Part shown: piece after piece, positions 15,422 to 23,592 of the stretch
Position numbering within the stretch: the stretch's first letter is position 1
Layout: each line of letters opens with the position of its first letter
Origin: Anaerolinea sp.
Lineage (GTDB): Bacteria > Chloroflexota > Anaerolineae > Anaerolineales > Anaerolineaceae
Direction: 5' to 3'
Assembly (NCBI GenBank): GCA_029975965.1
Contig: JARKOV010000084.1
Coordinates: 1-25,762 of the forward strand
DNA length: 25,762 bases
Notes under the pieces: model-generated
Databases searched by the model: none
Told to the model about the DNA's origin: nothing
What the model saw: only the letters and a program-made list of their open reading frames with translations
Made by a program: the position numbers and the translations under genes

Positions 15422-16162
15422 TCATACCAGGTGCCTGCCGCCGTCCAGGTGCAGGATTTCCCCGGTGATGTACGCCGGGCCCTCCAGCAGAAAGAGCAGC
15501 GCGCGGTCCACCTCGTCCAGCTCGGCCCAGCGCCCCGCCGGCACCTTTGCGACCAGGCGCTGCGCGTCGGCGGGCTGCATCTGGCTGCCGTCCGACGGCG
15601 GCAAGATCAGGCCGAGCGCCAGGCCGTTGACCGTGATGCCCGGCGCGAGGGCGGCCGCCAGCGAGCGGGTTAGCGCCGCCAGGCCGGCCTTGGCGATGGT
15701 GTAGGGCAGGTGGTCGACACCCGGGCGCAGCGCGCGCCAGTCGAGCAGGTTGACGATGCGCCCCTCTGCGCCCTGCGGCAGGCGGCGGGCGAAGGACTGG
15801 CTGAGCAGGAACGGCGCGGTCAGGTTGACCATCAGGTTGCGGTTCCAATCCTCCAGCGTCGTCGTGCGCCAGTCCAGCGCGTCGAAGATCGAGGCGTTGT
15901 TGACCAGCGCATACAGCGGAGACCAGGCCCAGGCCCGCCCGACCAGCTCGGTGGTCTGCTGCGCGTCGCTGAGGTCGGCCTGCAGCAAGAGCGCCCTTCG
16001 CCCAAGCGCCTCGATCTCGTCTTGCAGGCTTTCGGCGTCCGCCTGTGACGTGCCGTAGTGCACCACCACGTCCGCGCCGGCGCGCGCACACGCCAGGGCC
16101 AGAGAGCGCCCCACGCGCCGCGCGGCGCCGGTGATCAACACGGTGCGGTTTTGCAGGCTCAT
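15422..16162 (-). CDS. Short-chain reductase of the pteridine reductase (PTR1/FolM) type
   Basis: 246 residues with an N-terminal Rossmann motif TGAARRVG (11-18); the RR pair and Arg-rich P-loop are typical of NADPH-using pteridine reductases. The catalytic set is D141-Y154-K158, with Asp where most short-chain dehydrogenases have Ser. The Asp-to-Tyr spacing of 13 and Tyr-to-Lys spacing of 4 equal Asp181-Tyr194-Lys198 of Leishmania PTR1. LVNNAS replaces the common NNAG. One base separates it from folE and 18 from folB, so reduction of a pterin or of dihydrofolate is the likely job (FolM-like dihydromonapterin or dihydrofolate reductase). No folA is in the window, so it may substitute for it. 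The exact substrate is inferred. Confidence 0.85.
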   Translation of the reverse strand: MSLQNRTVLITGAARRVGRSLALACARAGADVVVHYGTSQADAESLQDEIEALGRRALLLQADLSDAQQTTELVGRAWAWSPLYALVNNASIFDALDWRTTTLEDWNRNLMVNLTAPFLLSQSFARRLPQGAEGRIVNLLDWRALRPGVDHLPYTIAKAGLAALTRSLAAALAPGITVNGLALGLILPPSDGSQMQPADAQRLVAKVPAGRWAELDEVDRALLFLLEGPAYITGEILHLDGGRHLV

Positions 16163-16163
16163 C

Positions 16164-16838
16164 TCAGTCGCGGCGGTACGAGCGGTTGACCTGGTCGATG
16201 AATTCCTTGCGCAGCTCGCGGTCCTCTTTGAAGCTGCCCAGGAAGGTGCTGGTGGTCATGTTGGTCTGCGGCTTCTTCACCCCGCGCATCATCGCGCACA
16301 TGTGCGAGCCTTCCACCACCACCGCCACGCCGCTCGCGCCGAGCGTGTCCATCAGGAACTGGGCGATCTGGTTGGTCATGCGCTCCTGCACCTGCAGGCG
16401 GCGGGCGAACATCTCAACCACGCGCGGGATCTTGCTCAGCCCGATCACCTTGCCGTTCGGGATGTAGGCCACGTGCGCCCGCCCGTAGAAGGGCAGCAGG
16501 TGATGCTCGCACAGGCTGTAGAACTCGATGTCCTTAACCAGCACCATCTCGTCGTATTCCACATCGAACAGCGCGCCGTTGATCAGCTTTTCGGTGTCGG
16601 TGTGGTAACCGGCGGTGATCTCCTCCCACATGCGCGCCACGCGGTCGGGGGTTTTGAGCAGCCCCTGGCGGTCGGGATCTTCGCCAATGCCCATCAGCAG
16701 GTCGCGGGTGGCATCTGCAATCAACGGCTTGTTGATCGCGGGCGGTTCCGGCGCGACGACGAACTCGGTGATCGACTGTGGAATGGACGGAGCAACTGCC
16801 GGGAGCAGGCGCTTGCGGGGTGTGTTTTTGTTGTTCAT
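16164..16838 (-). CDS. folE: GTP cyclohydrolase I
   Basis: 224 residues from ATG 16838 with AGGAGG nine bases upstream. It converts GTP to dihydroneopterin triphosphate, the first committed pterin step. The zinc site is intact: C110 and H113 in [12 protein letters not shown], and C181 in [10 protein letters not shown]. Other landmarks: [18 protein letters not shown] (53-70), [27 protein letters not shown] (133-159) and the tail. The first 40 residues are a variable, Pro-rich extension. It heads the operon folE, reductase, folB, folK, GH1. The phosphatase step, folP and folC are not in the window. Confidence 0.97.
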   Translation of the reverse strand: MNNKNTPRKRLLPAVAPSIPQSITEFVVAPEPPAINKPLIADATRDLLMGIGEDPDRQGLLKTPDRVARMWEEITAGYHTDTEKLINGALFDVEYDEMVLVKDIEFYSLCEHHLLPFYGRAHVAYIPNGKVIGLSKIPRVVEMFARRLQVQERMTNQIAQFLMDTLGASGVAVVVEGSHMCAMMRGVKKPQTNMTTSTFLGSFKEDRELRKEFIDQVNRSYRRD

Positions 16839-16839
16839 G

Positions 16840-16856
16840 CGATACCTCCTGTATCG
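16840..16856 (-). promoter_or_regulatory. Hairpin presenting the folE ribosome site
   Basis: CGATAC, loop AGGAG, GTATCG on the minus strand: a 6-bp stem whose loop is the Shine-Dalgarno sequence, ending one base before the folE ATG. A hairpin placed here could tune translation of folE. Confidence 0.4.
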
Positions 16857-16917
16857 GTGCATACGCTCCCGTTACCGTTAAGAATGGGTGAAAGCGTATC
16901 GGTTTGTTGTGAACGAG

Positions 16918-16923
16918 ATTATA
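16918..16923 (-). promoter_or_regulatory. Likely folE -10 element
   Basis: A perfect TATAAT on the minus strand about 80 bases upstream of the folE start. The -35 region (TGGTGA, 17 bases upstream) is weak. It is the only consensus -10 in the right direction in this gap. Confidence 0.45.
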
Positions 16924-16929
16924 CCTGCC

Positions 16930-16959
16930 TTGCCAGGCGGTCACCAGTCTTTGTATAAT
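16930..16959 (+). promoter_or_regulatory. Plus-strand promoter with no gene downstream
   Basis: TTGCCA (16930-16935), 18 bases, TATAAT (16954-16959) is a good sigma70-type match facing the 427-base non-coding stretch 16839-17265. No plus-strand gene follows, so it may drive a small RNA or be a chance match. Confidence 0.4.
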
Positions 16960-17036
16960 GTATGTATAAACTTAGTGCACGCGCCTGTACAGGTTTCCAT
17001 TAGACGCGCCGCGCGCTCAAAGGTTACATGGCAAAT

Positions 17037-17095
17037 TCACCTCCCCTGAAGGGGAGGAGAAAGACCCTTCCCGGCCTCTCCTGAAGGGTAGGTGA
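17037..17095. other. Foldable non-coding block (possible branched RNA or dispersed repeat)
   Basis: TCACCT (17037-17042) can pair with AGGTGA (17090-17095), enclosing two hairpins: CCCCT/AGGGG (17043-17054; extendable to 8 bp if the outer stem opens) and ACCCTTC/GAAGGGT (17064-17089). A similar CTCCCC-TTCA-GGGAG sequence lies at 131-146, so it may belong to a dispersed intergenic repeat. The rest of 16960-17216 holds small palindromes only (CCTGTACAGG at 16984, GGGCTT/AAGCCC at 17171-17187). Confidence 0.4.
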
Positions 17096-17216
17096 GTTAA
17101 TGCGGCCGAAGCTGCGGCGTACTATTCGTGAGAATTCGCGTCTTTTCGCGGGTAAAAAAACAGGCCTGCAGGGCTTCGCCTAAGCCCGGCGACCTACTTG
17201 AGGGAGTGTGATCCAA

Positions 17217-17261
17217 ATTTTCTGTAAGATGTGAGGCAACGCCCCACATCTTACAGAAAAT
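17217..17261. repeat. Perfect 17-bp-arm hairpin, copy 2 of a two-member family
   Basis: ATTTTCTGTAAGATGTG (17217-17233) pairs with 17245-17261; the loop adds GGC/GCC. It lies five bases past the stop of the minus-strand gene ending at 17266, so it probably shapes the 3' end of that message. Compared with copy 1 at 12567 an A-T pair is replaced by G-C on both arms, preserving the stem. Confidence 0.85.
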
Positions 17262-17265
17262 CAAT

Positions 17266-18660
17266 CTACGCCATCTTCTTGAGGTACAGCACCGCGTCGC
17301 CGGTGTACGGCGTGACCGTTGCGGCGAAATCGCCCCCCTCGAGCGGGCGCGCGCCTGGGATGGCCCGCCCCAACGTAGGGAAGTACCACTCCACGGTGAA
17401 CTGCCCCGCGTGGGCGCACAGGTCCAGGGTGACCGGCCCGCCCTCTGGCAGGTAGACCAGATACTCCTCGCCGGGATCGGCCAGGCAGTAGCGCGACGAG
17501 ACCAGCTCGGGATGCGGGAGCATGCTCGCCAGGTTCATCCGCTCCGCGTAGCGCCGGGTGTCGCCCATGGCGCGCCGGGTTGGTTCCCAATCGGGGTAGT
17601 CGCGCGTGTCCTTGCTCACCCCGCCGGTGAACGACCACCCCGCGATCTCCTCGGTCGTCTCAAGGTACAGTCCCTGCCAGGGGTCCATGAAAATGGGGTT
17701 ATGCCCGCGGGTGAAGCATTTCCACACCCATTTGGGGTTGCCGCCGTGTCCCCACAGGTGGTCGGTGTCGGGAAAGCTCACCTTGCGCCCGTCCGCGGGG
17801 GGCGGGTCCTGGCGATAATCTTCCACGTAGGCGAAATCGCTGCGGTGCCACCAGTTGGGCTGGTTGACCGGCGAGTACCAGTCCACGCTGCTGGAGACGA
17901 TCGGCTCGTTGCGCAGCCAGGGCGTGCCGGAGGTGATCCCCACCGGGTGCCGTTTGGCCTTGCCGCGCTCGTAGGCGTGGATATAGTCAACCATGTGCAC
18001 CTGCCAGGCCAGCGAGCCGCCCTCGTTGATGATCTCGTACAGCACGTTGTCCAGGTCGTTCAGCGTATCCAGCACCTTGCGCAGGTAGGCCTCCTGGTGG
18101 GCGAGCGCCGCCGGGTTGTGCAGGCTGTGCAGCGAAGGCACGTTCTCGTTGTCCCAGCCGGTGTAGGGCACGTCCACCCCGTTGACGTTGTTCGCGCCGT
18201 TGAACGGGTGCACCGCCCAGGGGTCCAGCCCTTTGCCGGTGACCGACAGGCTCCAGCCCTGGAAGAGCATCACCGCGCAGTAGATGCCGCGCTCCTCCGC
18301 CAGCATCACGCGCCGGCGCAGGCGCTCGAAATACGCCTCGTTCCAGGCGGTCAGGTCGAATTTCGGCTTGCCGTCTGCCGCGCTTCCCGGCCCACTTCGC
18401 GCCCAGGGCAGCGGGTCGAAGTAGATCATCGCGTCGGTCCAGCAGGCGCGCTCGGGCTGCTCGAACATCCACAGGCGCATGAAGTTGTGGTTGGAGGCCT
18501 GCATGAAATCCAGGTATTCCTGGTAAGGGAAGGGGGGCGTCTCCTTGAGGCCGATGTCCTGCAGGTTGCACCAGGTGTGCGAACCGGTCAGGTAGACGGC
18601 GCTCTCGCCGTCGCGGGTGAAGTAACGCGGGTTGGAAGGCAGCGGGTACAGGGGTGTCAT
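17266..18660 (-). CDS. Cytoplasmic glycoside-hydrolase-like protein (DUF4038/GH140-like)
   Basis: 464 residues. It starts with PRYFTRDGESAVYLTGSHTWCNLQD (11-35), the typical opening of DUF4038-type (beta/alpha)8 proteins in which a 'product' glycosidase fold is followed by a small C-terminal beta domain (about 385-464, LVYLPEGGPVTLDL and FTVEWYFPTLG, like the 'collagen-binding' domain Pfam places there). A likely catalytic carboxylate is E213 in YEIINEGG; D298 or D300 in PDTDHLWGHGG are possible partners. Related GH140 enzymes act on apiose in pectic rhamnogalacturonan II, but the substrate here is not established. There is no signal peptide. It starts 11 bases after pyrH with AAGGAA upstream, so the two are co-transcribed. 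A hairpin follows the stop. Confidence 0.75.
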   Translation of the reverse strand: MTPLYPLPSNPRYFTRDGESAVYLTGSHTWCNLQDIGLKETPPFPYQEYLDFMQASNHNFMRLWMFEQPERACWTDAMIYFDPLPWARSGPGSAADGKPKFDLTAWNEAYFERLRRRVMLAEERGIYCAVMLFQGWSLSVTGKGLDPWAVHPFNGANNVNGVDVPYTGWDNENVPSLHSLHNPAALAHQEAYLRKVLDTLNDLDNVLYEIINEGGSLAWQVHMVDYIHAYERGKAKRHPVGITSGTPWLRNEPIVSSSVDWYSPVNQPNWWHRSDFAYVEDYRQDPPPADGRKVSFPDTDHLWGHGGNPKWVWKCFTRGHNPIFMDPWQGLYLETTEEIAGWSFTGGVSKDTRDYPDWEPTRRAMGDTRRYAERMNLASMLPHPELVSSRYCLADPGEEYLVYLPEGGPVTLDLCAHAGQFTVEWYFPTLGRAIPGARPLEGGDFAATVTPYTGDAVLYLKKMA

Positions 18661-18671
18661 GGCAGTTCCTT

Positions 18672-19445
<774 letters not shown>

Positions 19446-20048
19446 TCATTCGGACACCTCGCCCAATTCCCAGCGGCTGAACCGCCGGACGATGATGTTT
19501 TCTTTCAGGGCCACCACCAGCTCGTTGTAGAGGTCCTGGATGGTGCGCTCTTCGTCGCGGATGTATTTTTGGCGCATCAGCACCGTCTCATCCTTGAATT
19601 TGTTGAGATAACCCTCGACGATGCGCGGGATGACGGCTTCGGGCTTGCCCTCTTCACGCGCGCGCGCCGCGGCGATGTTCTTCTCGCGTTCCAGCACTTC
19701 GGCGGGGATTTGCTCTTCCTTCACGTACTTCGGCGAAGCGGCGGCGATTTGCAGCGCCAGCTCGTGGGCGAAGTGCCTGAAAGACGCCTCGCGGGCGACG
19801 AAGTCGCTCTCGCAATTCACTTCCACCACCACGGCCACCCGCCCGTTGCCGTGCGAATAGACCTCGACCACACCCTCCGAAGCGGTGCGATCGGAGCGCT
19901 TGGCTGCCTGCGCCAGGCCTTTCTCGCGCAGGTAATCCACCGCCTTCTCGTAGTCGCCGTCAGCCTGTTCGAGCGCTTTGCGGCAGTCGAGGATCCCGGC
20001 TCCGGTCGCTTCGCGCAGATTTTTAATCATTTCTGTCGTAATGGCCAT
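19446..20048 (-). CDS. tsf: Elongation factor Ts (short form)
   Basis: 200 residues from ATG 20048. EF-Ts recycles EF-Tu by promoting GDP release. The N-terminal UBA-like part MAITTEMIKNLREATGAGILDCRKALEQADGD (1-32) and the VEVNCESDFVAR core (TDFV-type loop that contacts EF-Tu) are clear. The C-terminus ends with a coiled-coil-like helical region (KYIRDEERTIQDLYNELVVALKENIIVRRFSRWELGE). This short architecture, missing the second core repeat of E. coli EF-Ts, is seen in Thermus, cyanobacteria and Chloroflexota. It lies 63 bases after rpsB in one operon. Confidence 0.97.
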   Translation of the reverse strand: MAITTEMIKNLREATGAGILDCRKALEQADGDYEKAVDYLREKGLAQAAKRSDRTASEGVVEVYSHGNGRVAVVVEVNCESDFVAREASFRHFAHELALQIAAASPKYVKEEQIPAEVLEREKNIAAARAREEGKPEAVIPRIVEGYLNKFKDETVLMRQKYIRDEERTIQDLYNELVVALKENIIVRRFSRWELGEVSE

Positions 20049-20111
20049 GCTACATTCCTGTCGTAAAGTTAGGTTCCACAGTTCCAACCGGCTTATCTCG
20101 CGGGGCCGGTA

Positions 20112-21155
20112 TCAGGCTGGCTCGGCGCCTTCTTCAGCATCCGCCGCGGGTGCGTCTTCCACCGCGGGGGTCTCTTCCACCGCCGCCGGCTCTGCAACAA
20201 CTGGTTCTTCCACGACCGCGGCTTCTTCTACAACCGCCGGCTCGGCAACAGCTTCCGCCGCTTCGACCAGCGGGGTCGCCTCAACTGCCGGTTGTTCTGC
20301 CACAGCAGCGGGCTCTTCGGCAGCCACCCGCGGGCTCAGCTTGGCGAGCGTGGCAGCGCCCAAGAGATCCTCATCGCCGAGCTCTTCCTCGACCAGGCTG
20401 GAGCGCACCCGCCCCACCCGCTCTGCACCCACCAGGACAGCCGCTTCCGCCTCGGTCACCTCATCCTTGCGGAAGGCGCGCCCCTCGAGCACCGCATCGG
20501 CGACCTTGCCCACCAGCAGCTTGATCGCGCGGATGGCGTCGTCGTTGGAGGGGATCACGTAATCGATGCCGCTCGGGTCGCAGTTGGTGTCGACCAGCGC
20601 CAGCACCGGGATGTTGAGCTTGTTCGCCTCGCGCACCGCGGTCTCTTCGCGGGTCACGTCGACCACGAACAGCAGGTCGGGCAGTTTCTTCATATTGCGG
20701 ATGCCGCTCAGGCGGATCAGCAGGCGGTCAATCTCGCGCTGGATCAGCAGACCTTCCTTTTTGGTCAGCCGGTTGATGTCGCCCGAGTCGCGCATTTTTT
20801 CCATGCGTTCCAGTTCCAGGATGCGCTGGAACATGGTGATCCAGTTGGTCAGGATGCCGCCCATCCAGCGCTCGGTGACGTAGGGCATGCCGCAGCGGAT
20901 GGCTTCTTCCTTGACCGTTTCCTGCGCCTGGCGCTTGGTGCCGACGAACAGCACCGTTCCACCCGCCGCGACCGTGTCGCGGACGACGTTGAAGGCGGTA
21001 TTCAGGGCTTTGACGGTTTGTTGGAGGTCGATGATGTGGATGCCGTTGCGCTCGGTGAAAATGTACGGGCGCATGCGGGGGTTCCACTTGTTGGTGCGGT
21101 GGCCGAAGTGCACACCGCTCTCCAAGAGGGCTTTCATGGAGATCACAGTTGCCAT
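20112..21155 (-). CDS. rpsB: 30S ribosomal protein S2 with long acidic tail
   Basis: 347 residues. Residues 1 to about 235 are a full S2 ([41 protein letters not shown] at the start, [23 protein letters not shown], and the [12 protein letters not shown] segment). The remaining ~110 residues are an extension, of which the last ~75 are a low-complexity run of Ala, Val, Glu and Pro with imperfect VVEE/AVEE-type repeats. The tail is strongly acidic and predicted disordered. ATG 21155 has AGGAG upstream. It heads the rpsB-tsf operon; a promoter with paired palindromes is proposed around 21279-21317, leaving a leader of about 119 bases. Confidence 0.97.
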   Translation of the reverse strand: MATVISMKALLESGVHFGHRTNKWNPRMRPYIFTERNGIHIIDLQQTVKALNTAFNVVRDTVAAGGTVLFVGTKRQAQETVKEEAIRCGMPYVTERWMGGILTNWITMFQRILELERMEKMRDSGDINRLTKKEGLLIQREIDRLLIRLSGIRNMKKLPDLLFVVDVTREETAVREANKLNIPVLALVDTNCDPSGIDYVIPSNDDAIRAIKLLVGKVADAVLEGRAFRKDEVTEAEAAVLVGAERVGRVRSSLVEEELGDEDLLGAATLAKLSPRVAAEEPAAVAEQPAVEATPLVEAAEAVAEPAVVEEAAVVEEPVVAEPAAVEETPAVEDAPAADAEEGAEPA

Positions 21156-21278
21156 TTATTAAACTCCTTGCGTTTTTCTTCCGCTGCCCTCACCCATCCC
21201 CTTCACCCCTGTTCCCAGGAGCACGCAAGGGATGTCGGACAGCGTGCTGGTTGTTTGCCTGCCGGGTGACAAGCCGAT

Positions 21279-21317
21279 GGATTCTACCACAAGAATCCGC
21301 GATTCGTCCAGAATCGC
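21279..21317 (-). promoter_or_regulatory. Likely rpsB promoter overlaid by two abutting palindromes
   Basis: Minus strand: TGGACG (21310-21305), 18 bases, and an extended -10 TGGTAGAAT (21289-21281). The same bases carry two perfect palindromes: GGATTCT-N6-AGAATCC (21279-21298) and, starting on the next base, GCGATTC-N5-GAATCGC (21299-21317), sharing the GATTC/GAATC core. Position over both promoter elements suggests an operator. Confidence 0.55.
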
Positions 21318-21573
21318 CAGAAAATGCCATCGCGAGATTGCGCAGCGAGCGTGGCTGCCCCTCTCACCTCCAGGAGCAATCAAAGGGATTGCCCTCCTCG
21401 CGACGGCGTGCGGTCAAGGCGCCGTGTGGGCCCTCCCCGGGAGCTCCCCAGCCAGAGTGGTAACGCTTTTTATTTTTTCTTAACACTCTTCCCCGATCCA
21501 TTCACGGGACTTTTATACGCGGCTGATACCATTCGAATCGCAAACCATTTTTATCGAGCGAAGGTTATCATCT
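21318..21573. other. Remainder of the rpsB/transporter divergent gap
   Basis: No gene is supported. It contains a GGGAGCTCCC palindrome (21439-21448) and a T-rich stretch around 21467-21480 that could hold the plus-strand promoter, though no clear -10/-35 pair was found. I looked for a c-di-AMP (ydaO-type) riboswitch, expected upstream of some KimA-type transporters, and did not see one. Confidence 0.5.
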
Positions 21574-23508
21574 ATGAAAGCAGAACTGCACGGTGGCTCC
21601 ACCATCCTGGAACCCACCCCCAATTTACGGCCGCCCCGGTCCTGGCATCGCTGGTTTATCGGTACCCCCTTACCCACCGCGGACGCCCCGCACCAGACCA
21701 TCGGAAAAGCCGTGGGCCTGGCCGTCTTCGCCTCCGACGCGCTCTCCTCCACCGCCTACGCCACCCAGGAGATCATGATCATCCTGGCCGCAGCCGGCAC
21801 CGCTGCGTTTGGTTACGTGTTCCCCATCTCGCTGGCCATCGTCACCCTGATGGTGATTGTCACTATTTCTTACGAGCAGACGGTGCACGCCTACCCGGGC
21901 GGAGGCGGCGCGTACATCGTGGCGCGCGACAACCTCGGCGAGCTCCCCGCTCAGGCTGCCGGGGCTGCCTTGCTCACCGATTACATCCTCACCGTGGCGG
22001 TGTCCATTTCGTCCGGGGTGGCGCAGATCGTCTCGGCTTTCCCGGGCTTGTATGCCTACCGGGTGGAAATTGGGGTCGGTTTTGTCTTCCTGATCATGCT
22101 GGTCAACTTGCGCGGGGTGAAGGAATCGGGCACCACGTTTGCCATCCCGACCTATTTCTTCGTGCTCATGATGTTCCTCACCGTGGGAACCGGCCTGTTC
22201 CGTTACCTGACCGGCTCGCTGGGCATGGTGGTTAACCCGCCTGCGCTGGAAACCGGGGCGCTGGTCGTGATCACGCCGTTTCTTTTGCTGCACGCGTTCT
22301 CGAGCGGCACCGCCGCGCTGACCGGCATCGAGGCCATTTCGAACGGGATCACCGCGTTTAAAGAGCCGCGCAGCCGCAACGCCGGCATTACCTTGATCTG
22401 GATGGCCTCGATCCTCGCCACGCTGTTTCTGGGTATCTCTTTCCTGGCCGGGAAAATCGGCGCGATTCCCTCCGAACACGAAACAGTCATCTCGCAACTG
22501 GGGCGCACTGTGTTCGGCGGGGAAGGCCCGCTCTACCTGGCGATCATTGCCGGCACATCTATCATCCTGGTGATGGCCGCCAACACCGCCTTCGCCGACT
22601 TCCCCCGCCTGAGCGCGTTACTCGCCACCGACGGCTTTTTGCCCCGCCAGCTCACCTTCCGCGGCAGCCGCCTGGTTTATTCGCGCGGGATCATCGCGCT
22701 GGCCGCCATCGCCTCGTTGCTCATCGTGCTGTTCCAGGCCAGCGTCACCCGTTTGATTCCGCTGTACGCCATCGGTGTCTTCCTTTCCTTCACCCTGTCG
22801 CAAACCGGCATGGCCCGCCGCTGGTGGAAATCGGGCCGGCTGGAACCGGGGGTCGAAATTGCCGAGCCAGGTTCGGTGCTCAAGCACGATCGCCGCTGGC
22901 TGGTCAAGATGGTGGTGAATGGATTCGGCGCGATATTGACCCTGGTGGTCATGTTTGTCTTTGCCTACACCAAATTCCAGGACGGCGCGTGGGTGATCGT
23001 GATCGTCATCCCTCTCCTGGTGACCTTCTTCTTTGCCATCCACCGCCATTACCGTAAACTGGCCGGCAAGCTCTCGCTCGAGAATTTCAACTCTCCCCGC
23101 CGCATCACCCGCCATCGCGTGGTCGTCGCCATTGCCGGCGTGCACCGCGGCTCGCTGGAAGCGCTCAACTACGCCCGCACCCTATCCGACGATGTGACCG
23201 CCCTGCACGTCTCGATCGACCCGGTTGAGTCGGCGAAAGTGCGCGATAAATGGAGCATCTACGGCGAGGGCACGCGCCTGGTGATCCTTGATTCGCCCTA
23301 CCGCCTGCTGGTCGAGCCGATGATGGAATACCTGGATTCCCTCATCGCCCTCCGCCAACCGACGGAAATGATCACCGTCGTCGTGCCGCAGTTTGTCACC
23401 AACCGCTGGTGGGAAAACCTGCTCCACAACCAATCCGCCTTCCTGTTGCGCTTCGGGCTGCTCTTCAAGCCGGGCGTGGTCATCATCGAAGTGCCCTACC
23501 AGACATGA
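21574..23508 (+). CDS. KimA-like potassium transporter (APC superfamily) with Usp-like tail
   Basis: 644 residues. About twelve membrane helices (45-490) start with VGLAVFASDALSSTAYATQE (48-67), the signature of KimA/KUP-type transporters. D55 and Y62 keep the 7-residue spacing of D36 and Y43 that, as I recall, line the potassium site of Bacillus KimA. HAYPGGGGAYIVARDNLG (about 107-124) is also typical. The soluble C-terminus (about 505-644: RHRVVVAIAGVHRGSLEALNYARTLSDDVTALHVSID) has the fold pattern of universal stress/USP domains that bind nucleotides in KimA and Kup relatives. Predicted role: proton-coupled K+ uptake. An alternative is an amino-acid permease of the same superfamily. A KdpDE-like pair follows 84 bases downstream, supporting potassium. 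Confidence 0.8.
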   Translation: MKAELHGGSTILEPTPNLRPPRSWHRWFIGTPLPTADAPHQTIGKAVGLAVFASDALSSTAYATQEIMIILAAAGTAAFGYVFPISLAIVTLMVIVTISYEQTVHAYPGGGGAYIVARDNLGELPAQAAGAALLTDYILTVAVSISSGVAQIVSAFPGLYAYRVEIGVGFVFLIMLVNLRGVKESGTTFAIPTYFFVLMMFLTVGTGLFRYLTGSLGMVVNPPALETGALVVITPFLLLHAFSSGTAALTGIEAISNGITAFKEPRSRNAGITLIWMASILATLFLGISFLAGKIGAIPSEHETVISQLGRTVFGGEGPLYLAIIAGTSIILVMAANTAFADFPRLSALLATDGFLPRQLTFRGSRLVYSRGIIALAAIASLLIVLFQASVTRLIPLYAIGVFLSFTLSQTGMARRWWKSGRLEPGVEIAEPGSVLKHDRRWLVKMVVNGFGAILTLVVMFVFAYTKFQDGAWVIVIVIPLLVTFFFAIHRHYRKLAGKLSLENFNSPRRITRHRVVVAIAGVHRGSLEALNYARTLSDDVTALHVSIDPVESAKVRDKWSIYGEGTRLVILDSPYRLLVEPMMEYLDSLIALRQPTEMITVVVPQFVTNRWWENLLHNQSAFLLRFGLLFKPGVVIIEVPYQT

Positions 23509-23555
23509 AAGCCGTGGGTGCTGACCGTTGGCGACACACCGCTGGCGCCGAATAC

Positions 23556-23584
23556 TGACCGCGCCGAGCGGATTGCGCTACAAT
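23556..23584 (+). promoter_or_regulatory. Likely promoter of the kinase/regulator pair
   Basis: CTGACC (23556-23561), 17 bases, TACAAT (23579-23584). The kinase ATG is at 23593, so transcription would begin within one or two bases of it, and no ribosome site is visible: a leaderless message is predicted. Confidence 0.45.
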
Positions 23585-23592
23585 AACGCTGT

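Noticed and set aside
21318..21573. c-di-AMP (ydaO-type) riboswitch upstream of the KimA-like transporter
   Set aside because: The expected GGGGGAACC and CCGAACCCG-type blocks are not present on the plus strand.
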